This document shows positions 17,165 to 25,455 of a stretch of 36,237 nt of DNA, one piece after another. Position numbers and translations under genes: made by a program. How positions within the stretch are numbered: the first letter of the stretch is position 1; every line of letters starts with the position of its first letter. This DNA is from Porphyromonadaceae bacterium UBA3318. GTDB taxonomy: Bacteria > Bacteroidota > Bacteroidia > Bacteroidales > Muribaculaceae. The stretch spans positions 1 through 36,237 of the forward strand of contig DESI01000025.1 of assembly GCA_002361235.1 (NCBI GenBank), given 5' to 3'. The notes under the pieces were generated by a model. It did no database searches and had not been told where the DNA came from. It was given only the letters and a program-made list of their open reading frames with translations.

Positions 17165-17213
17165 GCGCCTCTACTGGAGTGGCGATGTCCACATCGCCAT
17201 TCCAGTAAGCGCG
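17165..17213. repeat. Long hairpin downstream of ligA
   Basis: TACTGGAGTGGCGATGT (17172-17188) pairs with ACATCGCCATTCCAGTA (17191-17207) with one mismatch and a 2-base centre. GCGC on each outer side extends the stem. It lies 18 bases after the ligA stop on the minus strand. Neither side has a T-run, so it is either a non-canonical 3' end structure or a REP-like repeat. Confidence 0.7.
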
Positions 17214-17230
17214 ACGGGGACACAGCGGTG

Positions 17231-19240
17231 TTATTCCGATTCGTTGAGGAGGGCGAGGAACTCGTCTTCGGTCAGCATGGGGATGTTGAGCTGGGCGCAT
17301 TTGTCGCGCTTGGCCGGGCCCATGTTCTCGCCGGCGAGGACGAAGCTGGTCTTCTTGCTGATGGAACCGGCGTTCTTGCCTCCCTCGCGAGTGATTATCT
17401 CCTTGTATTCGTCGCGGCTGTGATGCGAGAACGTGCCGGAAATCACGATGGTCTTGCCATCCAATGCCGTGCCTGTCGGAGCCAACCTGGCCTCGTCAAC
17501 CTGCATGGTGACGCCGGCCTTTGTCAACGTCTCGATGTTCAGCATATTTTGCGGCTCGCGCAGGAAGGTGTAGATGCCTTCGGCTATCACCGGACCTATG
17601 TCCTGGATGGCGGCGATCTGCTCGACCGACATGCTAAGCAGATTGTCCATCGAGATGACGCCCGAGGCCAGACGCTTGGCCGTGGTCTCGCCCACGTTGG
17701 GGATGGAGAGCGCGTACAGCACCCGCTCGAACGGTACAGACTTGGAATCCTCTATACTCTTGACGATGCGCTGCGCCGTCTTCTCGCCGATACGGTCCAG
17801 GCGCGCCAGTTTATCGACCGTCAGGTCATAGATCTGTCCGATGTTTTCCACCAGACCGGCTTTATAAAGCAGTTCGGCGGTTTCCTCGCCGATGCCGTCT
17901 ATGTTCATCATGCGGCGGGCGCAGAAGTGCGTTATCCTGCCTGTGATCTGCGGGGGACAGCCATACTTGTTGGGGCAGCACCATGCAGCCTCGCCGTAGA
18001 TGCGTTCCAGCTTCGTGCCGCATTCAGGACAGTGCGTCACGAACCTGATGCGATCGGCCTCTGGATTGCGGTGCTCCTTGTCCACGCCCACGATCTGCGG
18101 GATGATTTCGCCGGCCTTTTCCACATATAGCCAATCTCCCTCGTGTATGTCAAGCTCCTGCATGATGTCGTCGTTGTGCAGCGACGCACGCTTCACGATG
18201 GTGCCCGACAGCTGCACCGGTTCCAGGTTGGCCACGGGAGTGACGATGCCCATGCGTCCCGTTTCGAACGATACGAAACGCAGCGGCGTGCATTCACGCT
18301 CCGGATTGAATTTGAAGGCCACGGCCCAGCGCGGAGACTTGGCTGTGGAGCCGAGGTTGAGCTGCTGGCGCAGACTGTTCACCTTGAACACCAGGCCGTC
18401 GGTGGCAACCGGGAGTTCCTTGCGGTGCTCGTCCCAGTATGCGATGAAGTCGTCCACCTCCTTCAGCGTCTTCATGGTGGTCATGGCTTTGGACACCTTG
18501 AATCCCCAGTGCTGGGCGGCCAGCATGTTCTCGTAATGATTGTCGAAGGGGAGGTTGTCGCCCAGCAGATAATAGAAACGGGCGTCGAGGTGACGTCGGG
18601 CCACCTCGCGCGAATCCTGCGTCTTGAGCGTGCCGGAGGCCGCGTTGCGCGGATTGGCGAACAGCGGTTCCTCGTTGGCCGCGCGTTCCGCGTTCAGTTT
18701 CTCGAACACATGCCAGGGCATAAGTATCTCGCCGCGTATCTCGAACTTGTCGGGCCAGTCGCCCGGCAGTAGCTCCAGAGGCACGCTGCGTATGGTCATC
18801 ACGTTTGCGGTGACGTCGTCGCCCTGTGTGCCGTCGCCACGGGTCACGGCACGCACCATGCGGCCATGTTCGTAGGTGATGGAGATGGACGTGCCGTCAA
18901 ATTTCATCTCGCCCACTATGTCGTAGTCCTGACCCTCAAGCGCCTTAGATATGCGCATGAACCAGTCGTCGACCTCGTCGATGCTGTAAGTATTGGCCAG
19001 CGACATCATGGGGCGCTCGTGTACCACATGTTCAAATCCTTTGGTCAGGTCTGAACCCACGCGCTTTGTCGGCGACAGAGGGTCGTCAAATTCAGGATGT
19101 GCCTTCTCCAGATCCTCAAGCTCGCGCATCAGGCGATCGAACTCCTGATCGGTGATTTCCGGGGCGTTGTTAACGTAGTAATTATGGTTGTGTCTGTTCA
19201 GCTCCTTGCGCAGAAACAGGATTCGTTCTTGAGGATTCAT
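17231..19240 (-). CDS. ligA: NAD-dependent DNA ligase
   Basis: A 669-residue ligase that seals nicks during replication and repair. Domains in order: Ia (1-65), adenylation domain with the catalytic lysine in EMKFDGTSIS (K113), OB fold, four-cysteine zinc finger (HCPECG ... WCCPNKYGC), helix-hairpin-helix repeats (IDGIGEETAELLYKAG, LDRIGEKTAQRIV, IPNVGETTAKRL) and a C-terminal BRCT domain (from about 590, GKTIVISGTF). The start is the ATG at 19240. A TTG at 19246 is less likely. It is the last gene of the long minus-strand run, 12 bases after truA. Confidence 0.98.
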   Translation of the reverse strand: MNPQERILFLRKELNRHNHNYYVNNAPEITDQEFDRLMRELEDLEKAHPEFDDPLSPTKRVGSDLTKGFEHVVHERPMMSLANTYSIDEVDDWFMRISKALEGQDYDIVGEMKFDGTSISITYEHGRMVRAVTRGDGTQGDDVTANVMTIRSVPLELLPGDWPDKFEIRGEILMPWHVFEKLNAERAANEEPLFANPRNAASGTLKTQDSREVARRHLDARFYYLLGDNLPFDNHYENMLAAQHWGFKVSKAMTTMKTLKEVDDFIAYWDEHRKELPVATDGLVFKVNSLRQQLNLGSTAKSPRWAVAFKFNPERECTPLRFVSFETGRMGIVTPVANLEPVQLSGTIVKRASLHNDDIMQELDIHEGDWLYVEKAGEIIPQIVGVDKEHRNPEADRIRFVTHCPECGTKLERIYGEAAWCCPNKYGCPPQITGRITHFCARRMMNIDGIGEETAELLYKAGLVENIGQIYDLTVDKLARLDRIGEKTAQRIVKSIEDSKSVPFERVLYALSIPNVGETTAKRLASGVISMDNLLSMSVEQIAAIQDIGPVIAEGIYTFLREPQNMLNIETLTKAGVTMQVDEARLAPTGTALDGKTIVISGTFSHHSRDEYKEIITREGGKNAGSISKKTSFVLAGENMGPAKRDKCAQLNIPMLTEDEFLALLNESE

Positions 19241-19252
19241 AAGCAATCCGGT

Positions 19253-20017
19253 TTAGATTTCAGATTTGATATATGGATATTCGATGTCCCACAGAAACAA
19301 CGCCTGCGGCGGCATCGAGGTTCCGGCGGCGCAGCGGTCCTTGGCGGCGATGATGTCGCGCAGATTCTGTTCCGAAAGTTTTCCGCGCCCCATGTCCACA
19401 AGCGTGCCGACCACCGCGCGCACCATGTTGCGCAGGAACCTGTCGGCCGAGATGGTGAAGACTATTCCCGGCGTGCCGAAAGAGTTGCGCCACGGTTCCC
19501 ATCGGGCCTCGGAGACGCGGCAGATGTTGGTCTTGGCGTCGGAATGGAGTTTGGCGAACGAGGTGAAGTCGCTGGTCTCGGTCAGTATCTTTGCGCCACG
19601 GTTCATCAGGTCAACGTCCAGAGGCGTGGGGGAGTGCCAGCTGAGCGGACTGAGAAACGGCGATTTCTGAAACGTGACGAAATACTTGTACGTACGTTTT
19701 GAGGCGTCAAAGCGGGCATGTGCGTCCGGCGCGACATCTATCAGGTCCAGCAGCGATATGCCGGGCCCGCACAGCCTGTTGAGGGCCGTGAGGAACCGTT
19801 GCCTGTCCGGAATATCCGTGTCGGTGTCGAAGTGCGTGTACATCACCCGCGCGTTGACGCCGGTGTCCGTCCGGCCGGCGCCTACTATGGGCGTGGGGGC
19901 GCGAAGCACGGTGGCAAGTGCCTCCTCGATGCATTGCTGCACACTCACGGCATTGGGCTGAGACTGCCAGCCATGAAAGGGCGCTCCCGAATAACTCAGC
20001 TTCAGGAACCGGCGCAT
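19253..20017 (-). CDS. truA: tRNA pseudouridine synthase A
   Basis: A 254-residue enzyme that makes pseudouridine at positions 38-40 of tRNA anticodon arms. The catalytic aspartate is D51 in GRTDTGVNAR. The N-terminal strand LKLSYSGAPFHGWQ and the late FLRNMVRAVVGTLVDMGRGK motif are typical. Its ATG shares a base with the speA stop (TGATG), so translation is probably coupled. ligA follows after 12 bases. Confidence 0.97.
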   Translation of the reverse strand: MRRFLKLSYSGAPFHGWQSQPNAVSVQQCIEEALATVLRAPTPIVGAGRTDTGVNARVMYTHFDTDTDIPDRQRFLTALNRLCGPGISLLDLIDVAPDAHARFDASKRTYKYFVTFQKSPFLSPLSWHSPTPLDVDLMNRGAKILTETSDFTSFAKLHSDAKTNICRVSEARWEPWRNSFGTPGIVFTISADRFLRNMVRAVVGTLVDMGRGKLSEQNLRDIIAAKDRCAAGTSMPPQALFLWDIEYPYIKSEI

Positions 20018-21912
20018 CAGCGTTCCAGATATGTGCCGCCGTACAGGCCCGAGCGGTAGTTGTTGAGGAACTGACGCCCCTCCTCGGGCGTGATGGCACC
20101 GCGCTTCATGCAGGCCGTTACCCAGGTCTCCAGGTTGCGCACCAGCCGTTTGGGATTGTACTCCACATAGTCCAGCACGTCGGCCACGGCCTGTCCGTCT
20201 ATGATCTGCGCAATCTCGTAGCTGTCCTTGTTCAGCGTGATGTGCACGGCGTTGGTGTCGCCGAACAGATTGTGCAGGTCGCCCAATATCTCCTGATAGG
20301 CTCCCACGAGGAACACGCCGAGGTAATATGGCTCGTTAGCCTTTATGCCATGCACGTTGAGGCAGTAGCTGCTGCCCGACGGAGCCACGAAACGGTTGAT
20401 CTTGCCGTCGGAGTCACAGGTGATGTCCTGGATGGTGCACTGATGCGTCGGTTTCTCGTCAAGACGCGATATAGGCATGATGGGAAACATCTGGTCGATG
20501 GCCCATGAATCGGGTAGGGACTGGAACAGCGAGAAATTGCAGAAATATTTCTCAGGCAGCATCCGCGCCGCCTTGCGGAGTTCTTCCGGCGGGTGCTTCA
20601 TGTTGCCCGACAGGTCGCGCACGTCGCGGGCCACGGACCAGAACAGTTTCTCGATGCGGGCGCGGTCGCGCAGTGACAGCAGGCCGAGACTGAACAGCTC
20701 CAGCGCCTCCTCGCGGATCTGCAGCGCGTCGTGCCAGTCCTCGAACATACGCGCCGGGTCTATCTTGTCCCAGATATTGTAAAGTTCGCGGGCCAGTTCG
20801 TGGGCATCCTCGTCCAGTGTCTCGTTGTCGTCCCATATCGGAAGCTGGGCGGTCTCCAGAGCCTGTATTATCAGTACGGAATGATGGGCGGTAAGCGAAC
20901 GTCCCGATTCGGTGATGATGTTGGGGTGCTTCAGATTGTTCTTGGTGCAGACGTCCACCAGCGACGAAACCGAGTCGTTGACATATTCCTGGATGGAATA
21001 GTTCATGGAATTCTCGCCGCTGGACGAGCGCGTGCCGTCGTAGTCCACGCCGAGGCCGCCGCCTATGTCGACGAAATCGATCTCGAAGCCCGATTTCTGC
21101 AGCTGCACGTAGAACTGCATGGCCTCGCGCAGGGCATTCTTGATGCGGCGTATCTTGGTGATCTGGCTGCCGATGTGGAAGTGTATCAGCTTCAGGCATC
21201 CCATCATCTTGTTGTGCTCCAGGAACTGCAGGGCGTCGAGCAGCTCGGAGGAGTTGAGTCCGAACTTGCTGACGTCGCCGCCCGATTCCTCCCATTTGCC
21301 GGATCCGGACGACGAGAGCTTGATGCGTATGCCGATGGTGGGCGTCACGTTCAGACGGCGCGCCACGTTGGCTATCAGCTTGAGTTCGTTGATCTTCTCC
21401 ACCACGATGAATATGCGGCGACCCATCTTCTGTGCCAGCAGCGCCAGCTCCACATAGTCCTCGTCCTTGTATCCGTTGCAGACTATGATGCTGTCCTCGT
21501 GGGTGTTGACGGCCAGTACGGCATGAAGTTCGGGCTTGGAGCCGGCCTCCAGCCCGATGTTGTACTTGTTGCCGTGGCTGACAATCTCGCTCACCACAGG
21601 CTGCATCTGGTTCACCTTGATGGGATAGACTATATAGTTATTGCCCTGATACTCGTATTCGCTCGCCGCACGTCCGAAGCATTCGGAAATCTTGCGGATA
21701 CGGTCGTCGAGTATGTCGGGAAAACGGAGCAGCACCGGCGCCTGCACGTCGCGCAGCTGCAGGGTGTCCATCACTTCCTTCAGGTCGATGGCAGGCCCGT
21801 TCTCCTTGGGGGTGACCTGTACGTGGCCCTTGTCGTTGACGGAGAAATATTTCAGTCCCCAGCCGGGGATATTGTAGAGTTCGGCAGAATCTTCAATACG
21901 CCATTTACGCAT
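20017..21912 (-). CDS. speA: Biosynthetic arginine decarboxylase
   Basis: A 631-residue PLP-dependent fold type III enzyme that converts arginine to agmatine, the first step to putrescine and spermidine. The PLP lysine is K99 in VYPIKVNQ. Other motifs are the glycine-rich HFHIGSQ, the DIGGGLGVDYDG phosphate loop and ESGRSLTAHH. Length matches SpeA. It sits in the same run as argR and the ArgC-like gene, a plausible link to arginine supply. No agmatine-using gene is in the window. A small GC hairpin (CCGGC-ATA-GCCGG, 21931-21943) precedes its ATG in the 49-base gap after ssb. Confidence 0.97.
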   Translation of the reverse strand: MRKWRIEDSAELYNIPGWGLKYFSVNDKGHVQVTPKENGPAIDLKEVMDTLQLRDVQAPVLLRFPDILDDRIRKISECFGRAASEYEYQGNNYIVYPIKVNQMQPVVSEIVSHGNKYNIGLEAGSKPELHAVLAVNTHEDSIIVCNGYKDEDYVELALLAQKMGRRIFIVVEKINELKLIANVARRLNVTPTIGIRIKLSSSGSGKWEESGGDVSKFGLNSSELLDALQFLEHNKMMGCLKLIHFHIGSQITKIRRIKNALREAMQFYVQLQKSGFEIDFVDIGGGLGVDYDGTRSSSGENSMNYSIQEYVNDSVSSLVDVCTKNNLKHPNIITESGRSLTAHHSVLIIQALETAQLPIWDDNETLDEDAHELARELYNIWDKIDPARMFEDWHDALQIREEALELFSLGLLSLRDRARIEKLFWSVARDVRDLSGNMKHPPEELRKAARMLPEKYFCNFSLFQSLPDSWAIDQMFPIMPISRLDEKPTHQCTIQDITCDSDGKINRFVAPSGSSYCLNVHGIKANEPYYLGVFLVGAYQEILGDLHNLFGDTNAVHITLNKDSYEIAQIIDGQAVADVLDYVEYNPKRLVRNLETWVTACMKRGAITPEEGRQFLNNYRSGLYGGTYLER

Positions 21913-21961
21913 TTTTTCTATCGGATTAGACCGGCATAGCCGGATGGGTTATATTGCTTTA

Positions 21962-22294
21962 TTATTGAGAAGCGGATGAGCGGCCTAAAAGTTCAACGCG
22001 GTCCACATGAATTTCGGTGATGCGGCGGCGAATCTTGAATTTGTCTTCGTATTCGCGGGTGCGCAGACGTCCTTCCACATAGAGGCGCGTGCCCTTGCGG
22101 ATATATTTTTCGGCCAGTTCGGCGTTCTTTCCGGTCATCACCAGATTGTGCCATTCGGTGATTTCGGCGGGGGGATTGCCTACGGTCTCGTTAGTGGCCA
22201 GGGTGAGCATGGCGAGCTGGAAACCGGGTTGCGGAAACCTGATTTCCGGGTCGCGGCCCACATAGCCGAGGAGTATTACTTTATTTACCGACAT
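21962..22294 (-). CDS. ssb: Single-stranded DNA-binding protein, short form without acidic tail
   Basis: A 110-residue OB-fold protein that starts MSVNKVILLGYVGRDPEIR and includes TEWHNLVMTGKNAELAEKYI and GTRLYVEGRLRTREYEDK. These are classic SSB features. Housekeeping SSB normally ends in a disordered linker and an acidic DDDIPF-like tail that recruits repair and replication partners. This one stops right after the OB fold (VELLGRSSASQ). It may be a secondary SSB, or Bacteroidetes may use this short form alongside a tailed copy elsewhere. It lies 21 bases downstream of the ArgC-like gene. Confidence 0.93.
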   Translation of the reverse strand: MSVNKVILLGYVGRDPEIRFPQPGFQLAMLTLATNETVGNPPAEITEWHNLVMTGKNAELAEKYIRKGTRLYVEGRLRTREYEDKFKIRRRITEIHVDRVELLGRSSASQ

Positions 22295-22315
22295 ATCGTG
22301 GTTTGAACGATTTCA

Positions 22316-23236
22316 TTAAATAGGATGAAAATCAATGGCTTTCAGCGCGAGACCGGTGCGTTCGTGCAGGCCGCACATCAGGTTCAGGATATGCACGGCC
22401 TCTCCGGCTGCACCGCGCATCCGGCAGTCGGCCGAGGCGTCGATGTGCAGCGTGTCGGGGTCGGGCTTGGAGAGGGAGATGACGCACTTGTCGGTGCCGG
22501 CCACCTCGGAGGGCCCCACGGGCATTATGACGGGGAACGCGAAGTGATGGTCCTCGTACATACCGTATATCTTAAGGAGTTCGTCGAGCGACAGCGAGCA
22601 GGGGAGGTCCAGATGGAGCGAGGCGGTGCGGCGCGTGTTGCTCAGCGACGTGCGAACCGTCACGTTGCCCTTGAAACTGGTCTGCGCCAAAGCGAGTTGT
22701 TCGGAAATCTCGCGTTCGATGGCCGGGATGTCGGTCTCGTCTATGATGTCCTGAGGCGCCTCGATGTCGAGGGTTATGTCGGAGTTGAGCAGCAGATGGA
22801 GCGCCAGCGGGTATAGTGCCACGAGCGCCATCGAGGCGAAAGAATTTGGCACAGCGGCGAATCGGGCGCCACGCACCAGGGCCTTGCGGTTGATTTCCGG
22901 GAGGCCGTATACCCATTCGTTGCCGTCGTCGGGCGCCTGGCATCGGTCCAGCCGGATGAAGCGGGCCTCGGGGAACGCGGCCGCGAGCTTGCTGACTATC
23001 GCAGGCTCGCCGTGCTCGGAGAAGTCGAGCACCACATTGCATTTGGCCGGAGCCGGCACCGTGGTGAATGTCAGGTCGGTCTCGCCGATCAGACCGTGGT
23101 GCTGCGAAGTCAGTGCGCGACCCTCCTTGCCGTAAGCCTGGGCGCATACCAGCTCGATGTCCGGATGCATGGACAGGATCCTGATCAACTCGCCGGCATC
23201 GGGGGTGTCGGCACCCAATATCACTGTGCGTATCAT
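22316..23236 (-). CDS. ArgC homologue lacking the catalytic Cys and His
   Basis: A 306-residue homologue of N-acetyl(or N-succinyl)-gamma-glutamyl-phosphate reductase. It keeps the N-terminal dinucleotide-fold region (AGELIRILSMHPDIELV), the VYGLPEINRKAL motif (109-120) and the C-terminal GAAGEAVHILNLMCGL. The catalytic segment, NPGCFAT in active Bacteroides-type ArgC, is VPNSFAS here (129-135), so the nucleophilic Cys is S132. The HxPEI catalytic His region is DIPAI (169-173). The DLSxDxR segment is RLDRCQA. Both key residues are lost, so ordinary reductase activity is unlikely. The frame is open upstream into argR; the ATG at 23236 is used, one base after the argR stop. A regulatory or substrate-binding role is inferred only. 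Confidence 0.8.
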   Translation of the reverse strand: MIRTVILGADTPDAGELIRILSMHPDIELVCAQAYGKEGRALTSQHHGLIGETDLTFTTVPAPAKCNVVLDFSEHGEPAIVSKLAAAFPEARFIRLDRCQAPDDGNEWVYGLPEINRKALVRGARFAAVPNSFASMALVALYPLALHLLLNSDITLDIEAPQDIIDETDIPAIEREISEQLALAQTSFKGNVTVRTSLSNTRRTASLHLDLPCSLSLDELLKIYGMYEDHHFAFPVIMPVGPSEVAGTDKCVISLSKPDPDTLHIDASADCRMRGAAGEAVHILNLMCGLHERTGLALKAIDFHPI

Positions 23237-23237
23237 A

Positions 23238-23714
23238 TCAGAGTGGTAGAATTTGAGACAGAACTTTTCGGGCATCCTCGTGCGAGACACCCTCGCGCAG
23301 GATGGCGAAGATGGTGTCCGACCCCGGGATGGTTCCGAGAATTTCGTAAAAATCGTGCATGTCAATGTCGTAGGCCAGACCGGCGGCGTAGCCGTTGCGG
23401 GTCTTGATCACTGCGATGTTGCCCGAGAACTCCAGCGAAATGAAGCCGCTCTGGTAGTTGGTGTTTATGTCCATCCGGCCGCGGGCCAGCAGCTTGTCCT
23501 TGAGGGTGTTGGAGTCAGGAAGAGTGTAGACGTAGGTGCCTCGGTCGGTGGGCACTTTGGTGGTTTTCAGCATTTTTAGGTCACGCGACAGGGTGGCCTG
23601 CGTCACGCTGTATCCATGTTCGGCCAGCAGAGCGGCCAGTTCGTCCTGCGATCCGATGCATTTGTTGCGGATCAGCTTAACCATCAGTTCGATGCGTTGT
23701 TTTCTATTTTTCAT
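23238..23714 (-). CDS. argR: Arginine repressor
   Basis: A 158-residue regulator that senses arginine and binds ARG boxes as a hexamer. The N-terminal winged helix (residues 1-70) has SQDELAALLAEHGYSVTQAT, then LSRDLKMLK, the family DNA-binding signature. The C-terminal hexamerisation/arginine domain has GTIPGSDTIFAILREG, where classical ArgR has GTIAGDDT; the double-aspartate arginine site is partly altered (GSD). It is one base upstream of the ArgC-like gene and 6 bases after the nuclease gene. I do not identify a clear ARG box in this window. Confidence 0.94.
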   Translation of the reverse strand: MKNRKQRIELMVKLIRNKCIGSQDELAALLAEHGYSVTQATLSRDLKMLKTTKVPTDRGTYVYTLPDSNTLKDKLLARGRMDINTNYQSGFISLEFSGNIAVIKTRNGYAAGLAYDIDMHDFYEILGTIPGSDTIFAILREGVSHEDARKVLSQILPL

Positions 23715-23720
23715 GGTAGG

Positions 23721-24380
23721 TCAGAGGATGGTGTTTGTAAGGTCTGGGTTTTCTATATTGGAATCTTTATTATTGTCTCGTTGGGCGTTACGGCTGTCGA
23801 TTTCCTTCTTGAGCCGTGCCGCGAGTTTATAGTCTTCGTTTTCAGCGGCGCGCTGCATCTCGGCCTCGAGTTCCTTGATTGAGAGTTTGCGGGCTCGCGC
23901 GGTTAGGGTCTTGGCATTGCCCTTGATGTCGGCCTTGCGTTGCGGGGGCGTGTTGTCGTCGTTTGGTTCGAATCCAACTTCTTCAAGCACCTGCACCGAC
24001 GTGTAGATGGGCGCGCCCACGCGGATGGCCAGTGCGATGGCGTCCGAGCTGCGGGAGTCGACTATGCGGCGCTCGCCGTTGCAGTACAGTATCAGTTCGG
24101 CGGCGAACACTCCCGACGGCAGGCGGTATATCTCCACCTCGCGCAGCGAGATGCCGAAGGTGGACATAAGGTTCACCATCAGGTCGTGGGTCAGGGGGCG
24201 CGGAGTGGCTATCTCCTGAAGCTTGCATTCTATGGACTGCGCTTCGGGAAAACCGATGATGATGGGCACGCGCCGGGTGCCGTTCACCTCCTGCAGAATC
24301 ACGGCATACACGCCGTTTTCTATCTGGTTGTATGTTATGCCTATCAGTTGTATCAGGCGTTTGTCTTTCGGATCAATCAT
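23721..24380 (-). CDS. Bifunctional nuclease (BFN/DUF151) with C-terminal UVR motif
   Basis: A 219-residue cytoplasmic protein. The BFN domain (about 5-130) contains VILQEVNGTRRVPIIIGFPE, THDLMVNLM and IVDSRSSDAIALAIRVGAPI. A linker follows, and a UvrB/UvrC-like UVR motif lies near residues 178-205 (LEAEMQRAAENEDYKLAARL). This two-part layout is usual in Bacteroidetes. BFN proteins have reported RNase and DNase activity; the cellular role is not settled. The start is the ATG at 24380, with a TTG at 24389 as a less likely alternative. Confidence 0.9.
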   Translation of the reverse strand: MIDPKDKRLIQLIGITYNQIENGVYAVILQEVNGTRRVPIIIGFPEAQSIECKLQEIATPRPLTHDLMVNLMSTFGISLREVEIYRLPSGVFAAELILYCNGERRIVDSRSSDAIALAIRVGAPIYTSVQVLEEVGFEPNDDNTPPQRKADIKGNAKTLTARARKLSIKELEAEMQRAAENEDYKLAARLKKEIDSRNAQRDNNKDSNIENPDLTNTIL

Positions 24381-24408
24381 GGTTAACAATAGAAGCAGTT
24401 GAACAACT

Positions 24409-25455
24409 TCATGAAATCAGGCCGGAACCGAAACAGAGGCGGCAGTCGGGGGAGTAGATTATGGCGAACTGCCCCGGTGCTATGCCCTGTATGTCCTGCT
24501 CGGAACGGATTGTCAGCGAGCCGTCGTCGTGACGTTCCAGCCGCCCCTGATGGAATTCGGGGGAGTGGCGCGTCTTGAATGCCACCTGTTCCAGTCCAGG
24601 GTCGCCGCTGATCCAGTGCATTTCCTGCAGGTTGATCACGCGGCCGTACTGACGCGGGGTGTCATAGCCACGGCTCACATATATAACGTTGTCACGCACG
24701 TTTTTTCTCACTACGAACCAGGGGCCGCCGCTCAGGCCGAGACCTTTGCGCTGGCCTATGGTATAGAACCAGTAACCGCGGTGCTCGCCTATCTTACGGC
24801 CGGTCTCTATCTCTATGACGGGTCCGGGGCGGGTGCCGAGGTGCCGCTCGATGAAGTCGGCGTAGTCAATCTTGCCGAGGAAGCAGATGCCCTGCGAGTC
24901 CTTGCGCGTGGCGTTGGGCAGTCCGGCGTCGAGCGCGGCCTGACGCACCTCGCGCTTGGGCATACGGCCCAGCGGGAACATCAGGTGCGACAGCTGTTCG
25001 TAGCTGATCTGCGCCAGGAAGTCGGTCTGGTCCTTGACGGGGTCGGCGGCGGTGGCCAGGTACAGCCTGCCGTCCTGCTCCACGATGTCGGCGTAATGCC
25101 CCGTGGCGGTCTTGTCGAACTCATGGCCCCAGCGCTGCTCGAAGTATCCGAACTTAATCAGCTTGTTGCACATCATGTCGGGATGCGGCGTGCGTCCCTC
25201 CCTGACGGTGCGCAGGGCGTAGGCCATGACCGAGTCCCAGTATTCCTCGTGCAGCGACACCACGCGCAGCGGCAGTCCGTACTTGCGCGCGATGAGGGTG
25301 CACATCTCTATGTCCTCGTCGGCCGAGCAGTCACCCTCGCCGTTGTCGTTGCCTATGCGGATATAGAACAGTGTCAGGTCGTGGCCCTCCTTATAGAGCC
25401 GGTCCACCACCACGGCGCTGTCCACGCCACCCGATACCAGTACAGCTATCCTCAT
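24409..25455 (-). CDS. mnmA: tRNA-specific 2-thiouridylase
   Basis: A 348-residue ATP pyrophosphatase that thiolates wobble uridine 34 of Lys, Glu and Gln tRNAs. It has the PP-loop SGGVDSAV (8-15), the first catalytic cysteine C96 in HPDMMCNKLIKF and the second, C191, in SQGICFLG. GHYADIV and YTIGQRKGLGLSGGPWFV are also family motifs. Bacteroidales often carry more than one MnmA-like gene; this copy keeps both cysteines. Its ATG overlaps the doxX stop by four bases. Confidence 0.95.
   Translation of the reverse strand: MRIAVLVSGGVDSAVVVDRLYKEGHDLTLFYIRIGNDNGEGDCSADEDIEMCTLIARKYGLPLRVVSLHEEYWDSVMAYALRTVREGRTPHPDMMCNKLIKFGYFEQRWGHEFDKTATGHYADIVEQDGRLYLATAADPVKDQTDFLAQISYEQLSHLMFPLGRMPKREVRQAALDAGLPNATRKDSQGICFLGKIDYADFIERHLGTRPGPVIEIETGRKIGEHRGYWFYTIGQRKGLGLSGGPWFVVRKNVRDNVIYVSRGYDTPRQYGRVINLQEMHWISGDPGLEQVAFKTRHSPEFHQGRLERHDDGSLTIRSEQDIQGIAPGQFAIIYSPDCRLCFGSGLIS

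Noticed and set aside
20731..21939. 402-codon open frame on the plus strand
   Set aside because: It is antisense to speA, whose PLP and catalytic motifs are intact. There is no promoter or domain on the plus strand.
23965..23975. GGTTCGAATCC, a tRNA T-loop-like sequence
   Set aside because: It lies inside the nuclease coding region, and no acceptor, D or anticodon arms can be formed around it.
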